Source of the DNA: Bacillus sp. NTK071
Lineage (GTDB): Bacteria; Bacillota; Bacilli; Bacillales; Guptibacillaceae
DNA length: 64,000 bases
Direction of reading: 5' to 3'
Assembly: GCF_017303315.1 (NCBI RefSeq)
Contig: NZ_JAFKOI010000001.1
Coordinates: 186,001 to 250,000 of the forward strand
Shown here: positions 18,201 through 26,624 of the stretch, piece after piece
Numbering within the stretch: position 1 is the first letter of the stretch
Layout of the letters: each line of letters begins with the position of its first letter
The notes under the pieces: generated by a model
The model's input: only the letters and a program-made list of their open reading frames with translations
The model's database searches: none
Told to the model about the DNA's origin: nothing
Position numbers and translations under genes: made by a program

Positions 18201-18677
18201 GACGTAAGAGACATGTTTGGAGACGTTTCAGTTCTTGATACACCGACGTTCTTATACGGAATGCGTCTTGGTGAAGAAGTGGAAGTAGAGATCGAACAAG
18301 GTAAAACACTAATTGTTAAGCTCGTATCAATTGGTGAGCCGAATCTTGAAGGCAAGCGTACGCTTTATTTTGAATTGAATGGCCAACCTCGTGAAGTGGT
18401 AATTAAAGATGAAAACATTAAAACTGCGGTTGCATCTAAGCCAAAAGCAGATCGAACGAATGCTAATCACATTGGGGCGACGATGCCAGGAACAGTCATT
18501 AAAGTGCTTGTTGAAAAAGGCGAGAGGGTTAACAAAGGTGATCATTTAATGATTACAGAAGCAATGAAAATGGAAACAACTGTTCAAGCACCTCGAAGTG
18601 GTGTTATTGAACATATCCATGTATCGAACGGAGAAGGCATTGAAACAGGGGATTTACTATTAGAATTAAAAGAATAG
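15237..18677 (+). CDS. pycA: Pyruvate carboxylase
   Basis: A 1146-residue biotin enzyme that carboxylates pyruvate to oxaloacetate, refilling the citric acid cycle. Domains in order are: biotin carboxylase (ANRGEIAIRIFRA at the start, the glycine-rich LGGGGRGMR loop, HLYERDCSVQRRHQK), the HMGL-like carboxyltransferase domain (DTTFRDGHQSLLATR near residue 537), the PYC/OADA conserved domain, and the C-terminal biotinyl domain with EAMKMET as the biotinylation motif. It is full length. The ATG follows AAGGAGGAA. A terminator shared with ctaA closes the gene. Confidence 0.97.
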   Translation: MTAISKILVANRGEIAIRIFRACTELNIRTVAIYSKEDSGSYHRYKADEAYLVGEDKKPIDAYLDIEGIIETAKANHIDAIHPGYGFLSENLQFAKRCQEEGIIFIGPELEHLRMFGDKVEARKQAILAGLPVIPGTDGPVDGLDEVRDFANENGYPLMIKAALGGGGRGMRIVRSEEALADAYERAKSEAKAAFGRDEIYVEKFVENPKHIEVQILGDKHGNTLHLYERDCSVQRRHQKVVEVAPSVSLSEQARKEICEAAVKLMDNVQYVNAGTVEFLVNQAGEFYFIEVNPRVQVEHTITEMITGIDIVQSQIMIAEGEHLHGERLGIPAQEKIDCHGVAIQCRVTTEDPENNFMPDTGKLMAYRSGGGFGVRLDAGNAYQGAVITPHYDSLLVKLSTWALSFDQASSKMVRNLKEFRIRGIKTNIAFLENVMKHENFRSGVYDTSFIDSSPELFVFPKRKDRGTKMLSYIGNITVNGFPGLDRKKKPAFSKRRIPHLKYSEEIPKGTKQILDEQGAEGLVNWVKDQKKTLLTDTTFRDGHQSLLATRVRTNDLLHIAEPTSRMLPELFSMEMWGGATFDVSLRYLKEDPWDRLIKLRRKVPNVMFQMLLRASNAVGYKNYPDNLIREFVEKSADAGIDVFRIFDSLNWVEGMTKAIEAVRETGKVAEASICYTGDISDSSKTKYDLAYYQRLAKELELAGAHILGIKDMAGLLKPQSAFELISTLKATVDIPIHLHTHDTSGNGIYTYAKAIEAGVDIVDVAVSSMAGLTSQPSANSLYYALDGSERQPDINIKALEELSHYWEDTRKYYSGFESGMTAPHTEVYEHEMPGGQYSNLQQQAKGVGLGERWDEVKRMYRRVNEMFGDLVKVTPSSKVVGDMALYMVQNSLTEDDVYERGESLDFPDSVVELFQGYLGQPYEGFPKELQQIILKGREPITTRPGELLEPVNFTDLKETLYHKLNRQVTSHDLISYALYPKVYLEYEDVRDMFGDVSVLDTPTFLYGMRLGEEVEVEIEQGKTLIVKLVSIGEPNLEGKRTLYFELNGQPREVVIKDENIKTAVASKPKADRTNANHIGATMPGTVIKVLVEKGERVNKGDHLMITEAMKMETTVQAPRSGVIEHIHVSNGEGIETGDLLLELKE

Positions 18678-18680
18678 CAA

Positions 18681-18708
18681 AAAAAGCTGCGCGGCTGCGC
18701 AGCTTTTT
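18681..18708. terminator. Bidirectional terminator between pycA and ctaA
   Basis: AAAAAGCTGCGC pairs with GCGCAGCTTTTT around a four-base loop, with A and T runs on the flanks. It abuts the ctaA stop codon. Confidence 0.92.
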
Positions 18709-19602
18709 CTATTGTCTTCTACTACGAAGGGAAAGCATAACGAGATACAGTAATACTGTAAATAAACCTGAGATGAAAAGTCCGTGAAAAAGAGCAAGGA
18801 AAAGATTAAGGTTTGACACAACTACGAGAATTCCGCTAAGAGCCTGTAGACTAACAAATGTAAATGCAATAATAATTCCACGGCGCATCGTAACTTCATT
18901 TTTAAGCTCTTTCATTCCAATAATTAAGATATAAAGTAACCATACGAAGATAAGAACAGCAGCTGTTCGATGGAGCATTTGAATACCTTGCTGACCTGTA
19001 AACGCTAATAGTTGTCCGTCCGTACAGAATGGTACATTGTCACATGCCATGCTCGCACCGGTATGTCTGACAAGTGCACCGGAATAAACAACAATGTAAG
19101 AGTAAATGGTAACTCCGTAAAGATTGTAACGAATGCGTTTCGGTACAGTAGGCTTTTTCTGAGAACCTGATGCCTCAAATGCAAGAATCGTTAATAGAAC
19201 AACACTAGCAAAGCTAGCTAGTGAGAATCCGAAATGAGACGCAAGAACAATATCAGATTGCCCCCATACAACGGCGGCAGCTCCAAGCAAGCCCTGAAAC
19301 ACAATCAAGAATACTGAGACAATTGCTAGAAATTTAGTCTCACGAATATGTCCAATTTTTTTCCACGACCAAATCGCGAGGATGATAACCAACAATCCGA
19401 GAGCGGCTGATACAACCCTATGACTGAGTTCAATAATGGTTTCCAGAGCTGGAGCTTCGGGCAGTACTTTTCCGTAACAAAGTGGCCAGGAGTTTCCACA
19501 GCCATCACCAGATCCTGTCTTTGTAACAACGGCTCCCATTAAAAGAACTAGAAGCATTCCGAGGGAAGTAATTATCCCGAACAATTTCAACAATTTATTC
19601 AC
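18709..19602 (-). CDS. ctaA: Heme A synthase CtaA
   Basis: A 297-residue membrane enzyme that oxidises the C8 methyl of heme O to a formyl group, giving heme A for the caa3/aa3 oxidases. It has eight predicted hydrophobic helices, an extracytoplasmic cysteine pair in GDGCGNSWPLC near residues 33-43, a second pair in ACDNVPFC, and conserved histidines in ELSHRV, ASHFGF and MLHRTA. GTG 19602 is chosen since AGAAGGTG lies six bases upstream and the protein then starts VNKLLKLFG, like B. subtilis CtaA. The gene is divergent from ctaB. Confidence 0.95.
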   Translation of the reverse strand: MNKLLKLFGIITSLGMLLVLLMGAVVTKTGSGDGCGNSWPLCYGKVLPEAPALETIIELSHRVVSAALGLLVIILAIWSWKKIGHIRETKFLAIVSVFLIVFQGLLGAAAVVWGQSDIVLASHFGFSLASFASVVLLTILAFEASGSQKKPTVPKRIRYNLYGVTIYSYIVVYSGALVRHTGASMACDNVPFCTDGQLLAFTGQQGIQMLHRTAAVLIFVWLLYILIIGMKELKNEVTMRRGIIIAFTFVSLQALSGILVVVSNLNLFLALFHGLFISGLFTVLLYLVMLSLRSRRQ

Positions 19603-19885
19603 AAATAACACCTTCTTATCATATTGTCGCTGATTCATAGTACAATGAATGTGTGATGAAGCAGACGATATTTACATCTTTCTACAAAAGAAAACACGAA
19701 TCCTCACATTTAAACAACGTATACAAAACAATTAGATTCGTTTATAATGGATAAGGATTGCGGATACTGCTTCCTTTCACAAAACCAACATTATCTTACC
19801 ATAGCTGTAACACACATTTAATAAGAAGATGTGAAGATTGAATTACATTTTCTAAACAGCTAGTAAGAAACCTGGAGGGGTAAAC
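19603..19885. promoter_or_regulatory. Divergent ctaA/ctaB control region
   Basis: A gene-free stretch between the divergent ctaA and ctaB units. It must hold promoters for both. In B. subtilis this interval is controlled by ResD and CcpA, but I cannot point to confident operator sites here. The only promoter-like element I can support is at 19720-19748. Confidence 0.5.
19720..19748 (+). promoter_or_regulatory. Possible ctaB promoter
   Basis: A perfect TATAAT -10 at 19743-19748 sits 17 bases after a weak -35, TATACA at 19720-19725. Transcription from here would leave a leader of about 240 bases before ctaB. The weak -35 would fit an activator-dependent promoter. Confidence 0.45.
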
Positions 19886-19993
19886 GTGATAACGAATAAT
19901 CAACAAGGCTTATACAGTCTTCTTATAAGATTGTTTAACATGAACAATGGACAGACTGATCTTCTTCAGTCAAACGAAAAGGGAGGTGTATAG
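19886..19993 (+). CDS. Candidate 35-codon leader ORF upstream of ctaB
   Basis: A GTG-initiated ORF of 35 residues begins five bases after a strong GGAGGGG site (19874-19880). It runs without interruption to a TAG whose last base is one nucleotide before the ctaB TTG. The ctaB ribosome binding site GGGAGGTG lies inside its last codons. The predicted peptide (start [17 protein letters not shown]) is not one I recognise. The arrangement suggests translational coupling or a regulatory leader peptide, but conservation must be shown before calling it a gene. Confidence 0.4.
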   Translation: MITNNQQGLYSLLIRLFNMNNGQTDLLQSNEKGGV

Positions 19994-19994
19994 A

Positions 19995-20936
19995 TTGAGT
20001 AAAACTAGAACGGCATACGAAGCCTCAAATCGAGTAATGGAGCCAGGTCCACTTTCGGAAGCTAATCCGTCAGGTACTTGGAAAGATTTTCTTACACTTA
20101 CGAAGCTTGGTATTGTGTTTGATAATTTAATTACGGCATTCACAGGTTTGTGGGTTGCTTCCGTAGCTGCAGGGTTTGATCTATTCGCTAACCCGATGGT
20201 GCTCATTTTAACGATGTTGGGAACAGCGTTTGTTGTTGCCGGGGGAACATCTTTAAATAATTATATAGACCGTGACATTGATCAGGTTATGGCAAGGACA
20301 AATACAAGACCATCAGTTACAGGGAAAATCCCTGCAAACCAGGTGCTCTTTGTAGGTCTTGGATTATCTATAACCGGTACCATTATGCTTTTAATTGTTG
20401 AACCTATGGCAGCACTATTGGGTCTTCTAGGTCTTGTCATTTACGTTGTGCTTTACACAATGTGGACAAAGCGCACAACTTCATTGAACACAGTTGTTGG
20501 GTCATTTTCAGGTGCACTACCACCATTAATTGGTTGGGCTGCCATTGATCCAAATTTAAGTCCAGTAGCATGGGGAATGTTTTTAATCATGTTTATCTGG
20601 CAACCGCCACATTTCCTTGCTCTTGCGATGAAACGAGTGGATGATTACCGAGATGCAGGAATTCCGATGCTTCCTGTTGTGGCAGGATTTCCTATGACGA
20701 AGCGTCAAATTGTACTTTATACTGCAGCGCTTGTACCAGTTTCACTTCTGTTGTACAGCTTCGGTCCAGTTTACATTACAGTAGCAGCTATCCTTGGTTT
20801 TGGTTGGCTCGCAATTGGAATAGCTGGTTTCTTTATGAAGGATGATATTAAATGGGCACGAATTATGTTCGTGTACTCACTGAACTATATTACAATTCTA
20901 TTTATTGTTATGATTGCAGTAAATATTAATCCTTAA
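19995..20936 (+). CDS. ctaB: Protoheme IX farnesyltransferase CtaB
   Basis: A 313-residue UbiA-family prenyltransferase that adds a farnesyl group to heme B, giving heme O, the substrate of CtaA. The Mg-prenyl-diphosphate motif [19 protein letters not shown] is near residues 87-105, and the YTMWTKRTT and GWAAIDPN segments are typical. Several membrane helices are present. TTG 19995 follows GGGAGGTG with six bases between; the frame remains open to 19947 without another site. It leads the ctaBCDEF operon. Confidence 0.95.
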   Translation: MSKTRTAYEASNRVMEPGPLSEANPSGTWKDFLTLTKLGIVFDNLITAFTGLWVASVAAGFDLFANPMVLILTMLGTAFVVAGGTSLNNYIDRDIDQVMARTNTRPSVTGKIPANQVLFVGLGLSITGTIMLLIVEPMAALLGLLGLVIYVVLYTMWTKRTTSLNTVVGSFSGALPPLIGWAAIDPNLSPVAWGMFLIMFIWQPPHFLALAMKRVDDYRDAGIPMLPVVAGFPMTKRQIVLYTAALVPVSLLLYSFGPVYITVAAILGFGWLAIGIAGFFMKDDIKWARIMFVYSLNYITILFIVMIAVNINP

Positions 20937-20958
20937 TAACAATGTACTAAGTATGGTC

Positions 20959-20988
20959 AGTCAATGCGGGTCTAGGCTCGCATTGACT
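20959..20988 (+). promoter_or_regulatory. Intercistronic hairpin between ctaB and ctaC
   Basis: A perfect 10-bp stem, AGTCAATGCG with CGCATTGACT, around a ten-base loop. The flank is TCCTATAACTC with no real T tract. It looks more like an RNA processing or stability element, or a weak attenuator, than a full terminator. Confidence 0.55.
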
Positions 20989-21036
20989 TCCTATAACTCA
21001 ATTTGAGTAAAAGCTACTAAGAAAGTGAGGTTTAAG

Positions 21037-22068
21037 GTGCAAATGAAACGTTGGAGAAATGCTTGGCGTTTTTTACCACTGCTATCGGTAATTGCGTTAA
21101 CACTTACGGGTTGCGGTAACGAACAGCTAACGACTTTGCTCCCTAAAGGGGAAGGGTCTGAGATGCAATTTAATCTCATGATGTTAAGCCTTTACATCAT
21201 GATTGGGGTTTTCGTTGTAGTAGCACTTATTTATACGATTGTGCTTGTTCGCTTCAGACGACGTGGTGAAAGCGACAATGAAATTCCAGAACAAACGGAA
21301 GGAAATGTAGTACTTGAGATTTTGTGGACAGTCGTTCCTATTATTCTTCTTTTAATCCTTGCCGTTCCGACAGTAATGGCGACGTTTGCATTAGACGAAG
21401 GGACTGAAAAAGTACCTGAAGGTGCAACCGTAGTCAAAGTAACAGCTCATCAATATTGGTGGGAGTTTGAGTATCCAGAATTAGGCGTGAAAACTTCTCA
21501 AGATTTGTACATTCCAACCGGAGAAAGAGTTTATTTTGAACTCGCTTCCAAAGATGTACTACATTCTTTTTGGGTTCCGACTTTAGGTGGGAAAATGGAT
21601 ACGAATACAGCTACAGTTAATAAAATGTGGCTAAATGCTCAGGAACCAGGTACATATTATGGTAAATGTGCTGAGCTTTGTGGCCCATCACATGCTTTGA
21701 TGGACTTCAAAGTAGTTGCTCAAGAAAAGGAAGATTTTGAAGCCTGGGCAAAAAGCATGAAGGAAGCTGGTTCTAAAGCAGCTACCGATCAAGCAGCACA
21801 GGGAGAAGAAATTTTCGCTAACAGCTGTATTGGCTGTCACGCTGTAGGTGCTGATGGTGGAAATACAGGTCCAAACTTAACAAACTTTGGTGACCGAGAG
21901 AAAGTTGCGGGCATTCTTGACCACACAGATAAGAACATCAAAGCTTGGATCAGTAACCCATCTGATTATAAACCTGGTAACAACATGCCAGCGTTCCAAG
22001 ACCAATTAAATGATGAAGAGCTTAATGCTCTTGTTGCCTATTTAAATGGTCTAAAGGTTGAAGAATAG
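21037..22068 (+). CDS. ctaC: Cytochrome c oxidase subunit II (caa3 type)
   Basis: A 343-residue membrane-anchored subunit that receives electrons and passes them through CuA to subunit I. It has a lipoprotein signal (lipobox LTGC), two membrane helices, and the CuA site HSFWVPTLGG plus GKCAELCGPSHALMDF. A C-terminal cytochrome c domain follows, with heme motif CIGCH and the methionine in NNMPAF. The fused cytochrome c makes this a caa3 oxidase. The start is GTG 21037, six bases after GTGAGG; ATG 21043 is an alternative. Confidence 0.95.
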   Translation: MQMKRWRNAWRFLPLLSVIALTLTGCGNEQLTTLLPKGEGSEMQFNLMMLSLYIMIGVFVVVALIYTIVLVRFRRRGESDNEIPEQTEGNVVLEILWTVVPIILLLILAVPTVMATFALDEGTEKVPEGATVVKVTAHQYWWEFEYPELGVKTSQDLYIPTGERVYFELASKDVLHSFWVPTLGGKMDTNTATVNKMWLNAQEPGTYYGKCAELCGPSHALMDFKVVAQEKEDFEAWAKSMKEAGSKAATDQAAQGEEIFANSCIGCHAVGADGGNTGPNLTNFGDREKVAGILDHTDKNIKAWISNPSDYKPGNNMPAFQDQLNDEELNALVAYLNGLKVEE

Positions 22069-22094
22069 TCATCGGAAATAAGGAGGTTTAATTC

Positions 22095-23933
22095 GTGTCA
22101 GCACATGCTTATAAAAAGAAAAATCCTATCTGGGATTGGCTTACAACCGTTGACCACAAGAAGATCGGGATTCTTTATCTCGCTTCCGGTGCTTTCTTCT
22201 TTCTAATTGGCGGTTTGGAAGCAATTCTACTACGGGTGCAGTTGCTATATCCAGAATTCAATTTTGTAGGCGCTGAAACATTTAATCAGTTGCTTACTAT
22301 GCACGGGACGACTATGATCTTCCTCGCAGCCATGCCACTCATATTTGGATTCATGAATGCGATTATACCGCTCCAAATTGGAGCAAGAGACGTAGCGTTT
22401 CCATTCGTTAACTCACTCGGCTTCTGGCTGTTTACTGCAGGTGGTATTCTACTGAACCTTGGTTGGTTCCTCGGTGGAGCTGCTGATGCAGGCTGGACTG
22501 GTTATGCACCACTTTCAACAACAAGTCCTGGTAATGGGGTTGACTTTTATGTACTAGGACTACAGGTATCAGGTATTGGTACATTAATTGGGGGGATTAA
22601 CTTCCTCGTAACGATTATTAACATGCGTGCACCAGGCATGACATTCATGCGTATGCCGCTATTTACATGGTCTAGTTTTATAACATCTGGTCTTATTCTT
22701 TTTGCATTCCCTGCACTTACAATTGGTCTTGCACTTCTTATGTTTGACCGTTTGTTTGGAACTCAGTTCTTTGCAGCTGAAGCAGGTGGTAATCCGATTA
22801 TTTATGAACATCTATTCTGGATCTTCGGGCACCCAGAAGTTTACATTCTTGTGCTCCCAGCATTTGGAATGTTCTCTGAAATCATTGCAACATTCGCTCG
22901 TAAGCGTCTGTTCGGTTATTCAGCAATGGTATTCGCTACGGCACTTATTGGTTTCTTAGGATTCATGGTTTGGGTTCACCACATGTTTACTGTTGGACTT
23001 GGACCGATTGCGAACTCAATCTTCGCAGTTGCAACAATGTTAATTGCTGTACCTACAGGTGTAAAGATCTTTAACTGGCTCTTCACAATGTGGGGAGGAA
23101 AAGTGAGTTTCCCAACAGCAAACTTGTTTGCGGTTGGATTTATTCCGTCATTTGTACTAGGTGGTATGACAGGCGTTATGCTTAGTGTTCCGCCTGCTGA
23201 CTATCAGTATCATGACAGTTACTTTGTAGTTGCCCATTTCCACTACGTTATCGTTGGTGGTGTTGTATTTGGTCTATTTGCAGGTATGTACTACTGGTGG
23301 CCAAAGATCTTTGGAACAATGTTAAACGAAGTTCTAGGAAAGCTTCACTTCTGGCTCTTCTTCATTGGATTCCATTTAACATTCTTCCCTATGCACTTCC
23401 TAGGTCTAATGGGAATGCCGCGTCGTGTATATACTTACCTATCTGGACAGAGTCTTGATGAGGCAAACTTTGCAGCGACTATCGGAGCATTCCTAATGGG
23501 ACTTGCAACTATTATCATGGTTTGGAATATTATCCAAACTGCTGTGAAGGGTAAAAAAGCTGGAAATGATCCATGGGATGGTAGAACGCTTGAGTGGGCC
23601 ATTTCTTCTCCAGCACCAGAATACAATTTTGCTCAAACACCACTTGTACGTGGACTTGATGCATGGTGGCTTGAAAAACGTGCAGGTAATAAAGCAATGG
23701 TTCCTGCTGAACCACTTGACGATATTCATATGCCAGATGCGTCTATCCTTCCGTTCTTATTGTCACTTGGCTTTTTCATAGCTGCTCTTGCAGCGATATT
23801 TGCTAATTGGACAATCGCAATTGGAGGACTAGTTATTGTCGCATTAGCGATGATTCTACGTTCTGTTATCGATTATCATGGATATCATATCCATAAAGAA
23901 GACCTGCCTGATGAAGGGGGGGAAGGCAAATGA
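22095..23933 (+). CDS. ctaD: Cytochrome c oxidase subunit I
   Basis: A 612-residue heme-copper oxidase catalytic subunit reducing oxygen to water. Key residues are visible: the low-spin heme ligand in MHGTTMIF, the CuB histidine with cross-linked tyrosine in GHPEVYILVLP, the CuB pair in VWVHHMFTVG, and the heme ligands in HDSYFVVAHFHYV. Twelve core helices are followed by two extra C-terminal hydrophobic segments, usual in Bacillus CtaD. The start is GTG after AAGGAGG. The last four bases overlap ctaE. Confidence 0.97.
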   Translation: MSAHAYKKKNPIWDWLTTVDHKKIGILYLASGAFFFLIGGLEAILLRVQLLYPEFNFVGAETFNQLLTMHGTTMIFLAAMPLIFGFMNAIIPLQIGARDVAFPFVNSLGFWLFTAGGILLNLGWFLGGAADAGWTGYAPLSTTSPGNGVDFYVLGLQVSGIGTLIGGINFLVTIINMRAPGMTFMRMPLFTWSSFITSGLILFAFPALTIGLALLMFDRLFGTQFFAAEAGGNPIIYEHLFWIFGHPEVYILVLPAFGMFSEIIATFARKRLFGYSAMVFATALIGFLGFMVWVHHMFTVGLGPIANSIFAVATMLIAVPTGVKIFNWLFTMWGGKVSFPTANLFAVGFIPSFVLGGMTGVMLSVPPADYQYHDSYFVVAHFHYVIVGGVVFGLFAGMYYWWPKIFGTMLNEVLGKLHFWLFFIGFHLTFFPMHFLGLMGMPRRVYTYLSGQSLDEANFAATIGAFLMGLATIIMVWNIIQTAVKGKKAGNDPWDGRTLEWAISSPAPEYNFAQTPLVRGLDAWWLEKRAGNKAMVPAEPLDDIHMPDASILPFLLSLGFFIAALAAIFANWTIAIGGLVIVALAMILRSVIDYHGYHIHKEDLPDEGGEGK

Positions 23934-24544
23934 AACCTGAATCAATGAACAAATTGCCTGCCAATCCAGAACGGGCTACATTAGAAGGAAAAAATAAATT
24001 TCTTGGTTTCTGGTTCTTCCTAGGAGGCGAAACCGTGCTTTTCGCCTCGCTTTTTGGGGTATACTTAGGACTAAGGAATGCAACAAATGGCGGAGTGACA
24101 GCAAATGAATTGTTTGAACTTCCGCTCGTATTTATTGCAACAATGCTCCTTTTAACAAGTAGTTTAACGTCTGTATTTGCAACGATGGCACTTAAAACAA
24201 ATCATTTTAAGCGCATGATTGGATGGTTTGTGGTCACGGCACTTCTTGGCCTAGGTTTCCTTGGTCTTGAGATTTATGAGTTCACGCACTATGTACATGA
24301 ATATGAACACACCATTCGTAGTAGTGCATGGGGCTCTGCGTTCTACACGCTAGTAGGAACTCACGGTGCCCACGTATTCGTAGGGATCTCCTGGATTACA
24401 CTTCTTATTATTCGTAATTTAAGACGTGGAATGGACCTCTATACGGCACCTAAGTTCTACCTATTTGCCCTTTACTGGCACTTTATCGATGTTGTATGGA
24501 TCTTTATCTTTACTGTTGTTTATTTAATGGGAAAGGTGGGTTAA
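23930..24544 (+). CDS. ctaE: Cytochrome c oxidase subunit III
   Basis: A 204-residue, five-helix subunit III of the heme-copper oxidase. Typical segments are KFLGFWFFLGGETVLFASLFG near the N-terminus, GTHGAHVFVGISW and the C-terminal YWHFIDVVWIFIF. The ATG overlaps the ctaD stop (ATGA) and has a GGGGGG-type site inside ctaD, so translation is coupled. Five bases separate it from ctaF. Confidence 0.95.
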   Translation: MKPESMNKLPANPERATLEGKNKFLGFWFFLGGETVLFASLFGVYLGLRNATNGGVTANELFELPLVFIATMLLLTSSLTSVFATMALKTNHFKRMIGWFVVTALLGLGFLGLEIYEFTHYVHEYEHTIRSSAWGSAFYTLVGTHGAHVFVGISWITLLIIRNLRRGMDLYTAPKFYLFALYWHFIDVVWIFIFTVVYLMGKVG

Positions 24545-24548
24545 TTAA

Positions 24549-24893
24549 ATGGCACATCATGAAGGCACAGAAACATTATCTGAGCACGATCAAAGTCACC
24601 TTGATATTCATCACAAGATCGCACATGAGAAGGAATTCAAACAGCAGATTGTATCCTTTGCCATGATGATTTTCTTAACTATGATTGCTTTTATCGCTGT
24701 GGCGAGTGACGCCATATCTGATGCATTCACAGTTGTTTTCATTATGATCCTTGCAGGGATTCAACTGGTTTTCCAACTTTATATGTTCATGCATTTAAGC
24801 CACAAAGGTCATCAATATCCTGCATGGGGAATCTTTTTTGGAGTCTTCGTTGCAGCGACTGCGATTATTGCTTTAATGGGAATGATCTGGTAA
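24549..24893 (+). CDS. ctaF: Cytochrome c oxidase subunit IV
   Basis: A 114-residue subunit IVB with a hydrophilic, histidine-rich N-terminus and three membrane helices. It helps CuB site assembly and stability in the caa3 complex. The QLVFQLYMFMHLSHKG segment is characteristic. It ends the operon at a strong terminator. ctaG, which follows ctaF in B. subtilis, is not here. Confidence 0.92.
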   Translation: MAHHEGTETLSEHDQSHLDIHHKIAHEKEFKQQIVSFAMMIFLTMIAFIAVASDAISDAFTVVFIMILAGIQLVFQLYMFMHLSHKGHQYPAWGIFFGVFVAATAIIALMGMIW

Positions 24894-24905
24894 AACAACA
24901 CAAAC

Positions 24906-24940
24906 AAAAGAAGCTACTCAAATTGAGTAGCTTCTTTTTT
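24906..24940. terminator. Terminator of the ctaBCDEF operon
   Basis: A 16-bp inverted repeat, AAAAGAAGCTACTCAA with its complement, ends in a T run on the plus strand. It has an A-run on the left, so it can also serve the convergent permease gene. Confidence 0.92.
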
Positions 24941-24942
24941 GT

Positions 24943-26001
24943 TTAAAGTTTAAAATTGATTCGAATCAAACCTGCTTCTCGTGCTGAATTAAAAGCAATA
25001 AGTAGGATCGGACCTATAATAAAGCCCATAAATCCAAGGAGCTGCAGCCCTATATACATTGAAATTAACGTAGATAGAGGAGAGAGACCGATGTGCCGTC
25101 CCATTACTTTCGGTTCGACAGTTCGACGGATAATCAGAAGAACGACAGCAAGGATTGCCATTTGGCTACCAGTGGCAATATCGCCCGTGATTAAGTAGTA
25201 AATCGCCCAGGGACCAAGAATAACGATTGAACCTATAATTGGAATAAAATCAATAAGCCAAATAATAAACGCCATAAGGAGAGCGACTTTAGGTGTAATC
25301 ATTAATAATCCAATTAAACTAACTACAAATATAATAATACTAACGAGAAATTGTGCTTTAAAAAATCCAAATATGACATAAGATAAGCGACCAGTCATAA
25401 ACTGAACTTTTTCAGCAGTTTGTTCGGATAAGTAGGAATAGGATTTTTTCCTTAATTTAGGTAGTTCCATCAAGAATAAGAATAATGCAATTAAATACAC
25501 CAGAATACTTACAAGATAATTTGGTATGCCGGTTACAATGATGGTGATGATTTTTAAATAGTCGATGCTACTAATTGTATTCTTCGTATTCTCAAGAAAT
25601 CGGTCAACTTGATTAGTAAATTCCTCAACGAACTCTTTAGGAAAACTTTTCGAGACTGCTTCCATATTTGATTCCATACTGTCCCACATTTGGGTAATGT
25701 TCTGTATGTACACAGGTGAGTTCTCAACAAGTGCTATACCTTCGGTGATTACTTTGGTTACTAGAAAGTAGCCTAGAAGTGCAATAAGAATAACAAATAG
25801 GGTGAAAACAATAATAACTGGAAAATACCTCTTGAGCTTTGTGTTCTTTTGAATCAGTTTAACAGCTGGATCAAGAGCAAGTGCGCTGAAAAACGCCAGA
25901 ATAAGAGGGATAGAAACAGGTAAAATCCAGAACGCTAAAACGGCTAAAAAAGCGATGACCAATATTATGAGCAAAAAGCGTTTTGAGAGGATCTTTGGCA
26001 A
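24943..26001 (-). CDS. AI-2E family transporter (YtvI-like)
   Basis: A 352-residue polytopic protein of the AI-2E/TqsA permease family. It shows the usual layout: an N-terminal pair of helices (LPVSIPLILAFFSALALDPAV), a long extracytoplasmic coiled region around residues 90-150, and a C-terminal helix bundle with IIWLIDFIPIIGSIVILGPWAIY. In Bacillus, relatives include the sporulation protein YtvI and putative antiporters, so substrate export is unproven. TTG 26001 is chosen on AAAGGAGA six bases upstream; the longer frame to 26115 has no site. It occupies the place of ctaG/ylbA in B. subtilis. Confidence 0.85.
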   Translation of the reverse strand: MPKILSKRFLLIILVIAFLAVLAFWILPVSIPLILAFFSALALDPAVKLIQKNTKLKRYFPVIIVFTLFVILIALLGYFLVTKVITEGIALVENSPVYIQNITQMWDSMESNMEAVSKSFPKEFVEEFTNQVDRFLENTKNTISSIDYLKIITIIVTGIPNYLVSILVYLIALFLFLMELPKLRKKSYSYLSEQTAEKVQFMTGRLSYVIFGFFKAQFLVSIIIFVVSLIGLLMITPKVALLMAFIIWLIDFIPIIGSIVILGPWAIYYLITGDIATGSQMAILAVVLLIIRRTVEPKVMGRHIGLSPLSTLISMYIGLQLLGFMGFIIGPILLIAFNSAREAGLIRINFKL

Positions 26002-26154
26002 TCTTGTTCTCCTTTCTAAGTCAAACCATCTATCCTTATTATAGTACGGACTATGGTGCTTTACCAGTAGGGAGAAACGAATTATAAAACGCATAATTCG
26101 TTTTTGTCTTCTCATATAGTAGGTATAGGGAAGGTTAAAAGGGGGAACATCATC

Positions 26155-26529
26155 ATGAGAAAAGAAATCAATCAGGGAACCCTTGTTATTTCTGAGAGCG
26201 TAATCGACTTTATCCTGGATGTTGCTGTTAAAGAAACAGAAGGGGTTGAACTTATTGTTTCACCGGTAAAGCACACCCTTAGAAGAATAGTGGGGATTAG
26301 AAAGAGAAGTAGATCGCAGTATGAAGAAGGCATAGAAGAGACGGGGCTGTCCTTACGAGTAGAAGTAGCGATTGGTTTTGGAGAAATTATTCCATTTACG
26401 TGCTACATGCTTCAAGAGCGCATCAAACATGATGTTGAGAGAATGACTGGGCTTAATGTCGAAGAAGTTAATGTCATTGTCTCCAGGTTGATCTTACCTC
26501 AGGAACAAGATGAGACAGAAAGTGAATAA
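26155..26529 (+). CDS. Asp23/Gls24 family protein
   Basis: A 124-residue soluble protein with the Asp23/Gls24 (alkaline shock) fold: an N-terminal GTLVISESVIDFILDVAVKETEGVE, a basic variable middle, and C-terminal LSLRVEVAIGFGEIIP with VNVIVSRLIL. Members include YloU and YqhY; roles involve envelope stress and fatty-acid metabolism. This copy sits alone between the permease gene and a LysM-CAP gene. The ATG follows AAAGGGGG at about nine bases, and a terminator follows. Confidence 0.82.
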   Translation: MRKEINQGTLVISESVIDFILDVAVKETEGVELIVSPVKHTLRRIVGIRKRSRSQYEEGIEETGLSLRVEVAIGFGEIIPFTCYMLQERIKHDVERMTGLNVEEVNVIVSRLILPQEQDETESE

Positions 26530-26537
26530 TAAACTGA

Positions 26538-26568
26538 AAGATCCCCTCTCAATTGAGAAGGGATTTTT
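26538..26568 (+). terminator. Terminator after the Asp23-like gene
   Basis: GATCCCCTCTCAA pairs with TTGAGAAGGGATT (one internal mismatch) and is followed by a T run. Confidence 0.78.
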
Positions 26569-26624
26569 CTAGTTTATCCAACACCTAGGGCCGATTGTTT
26601 CAACTTACCATCAAAAGTATCACT

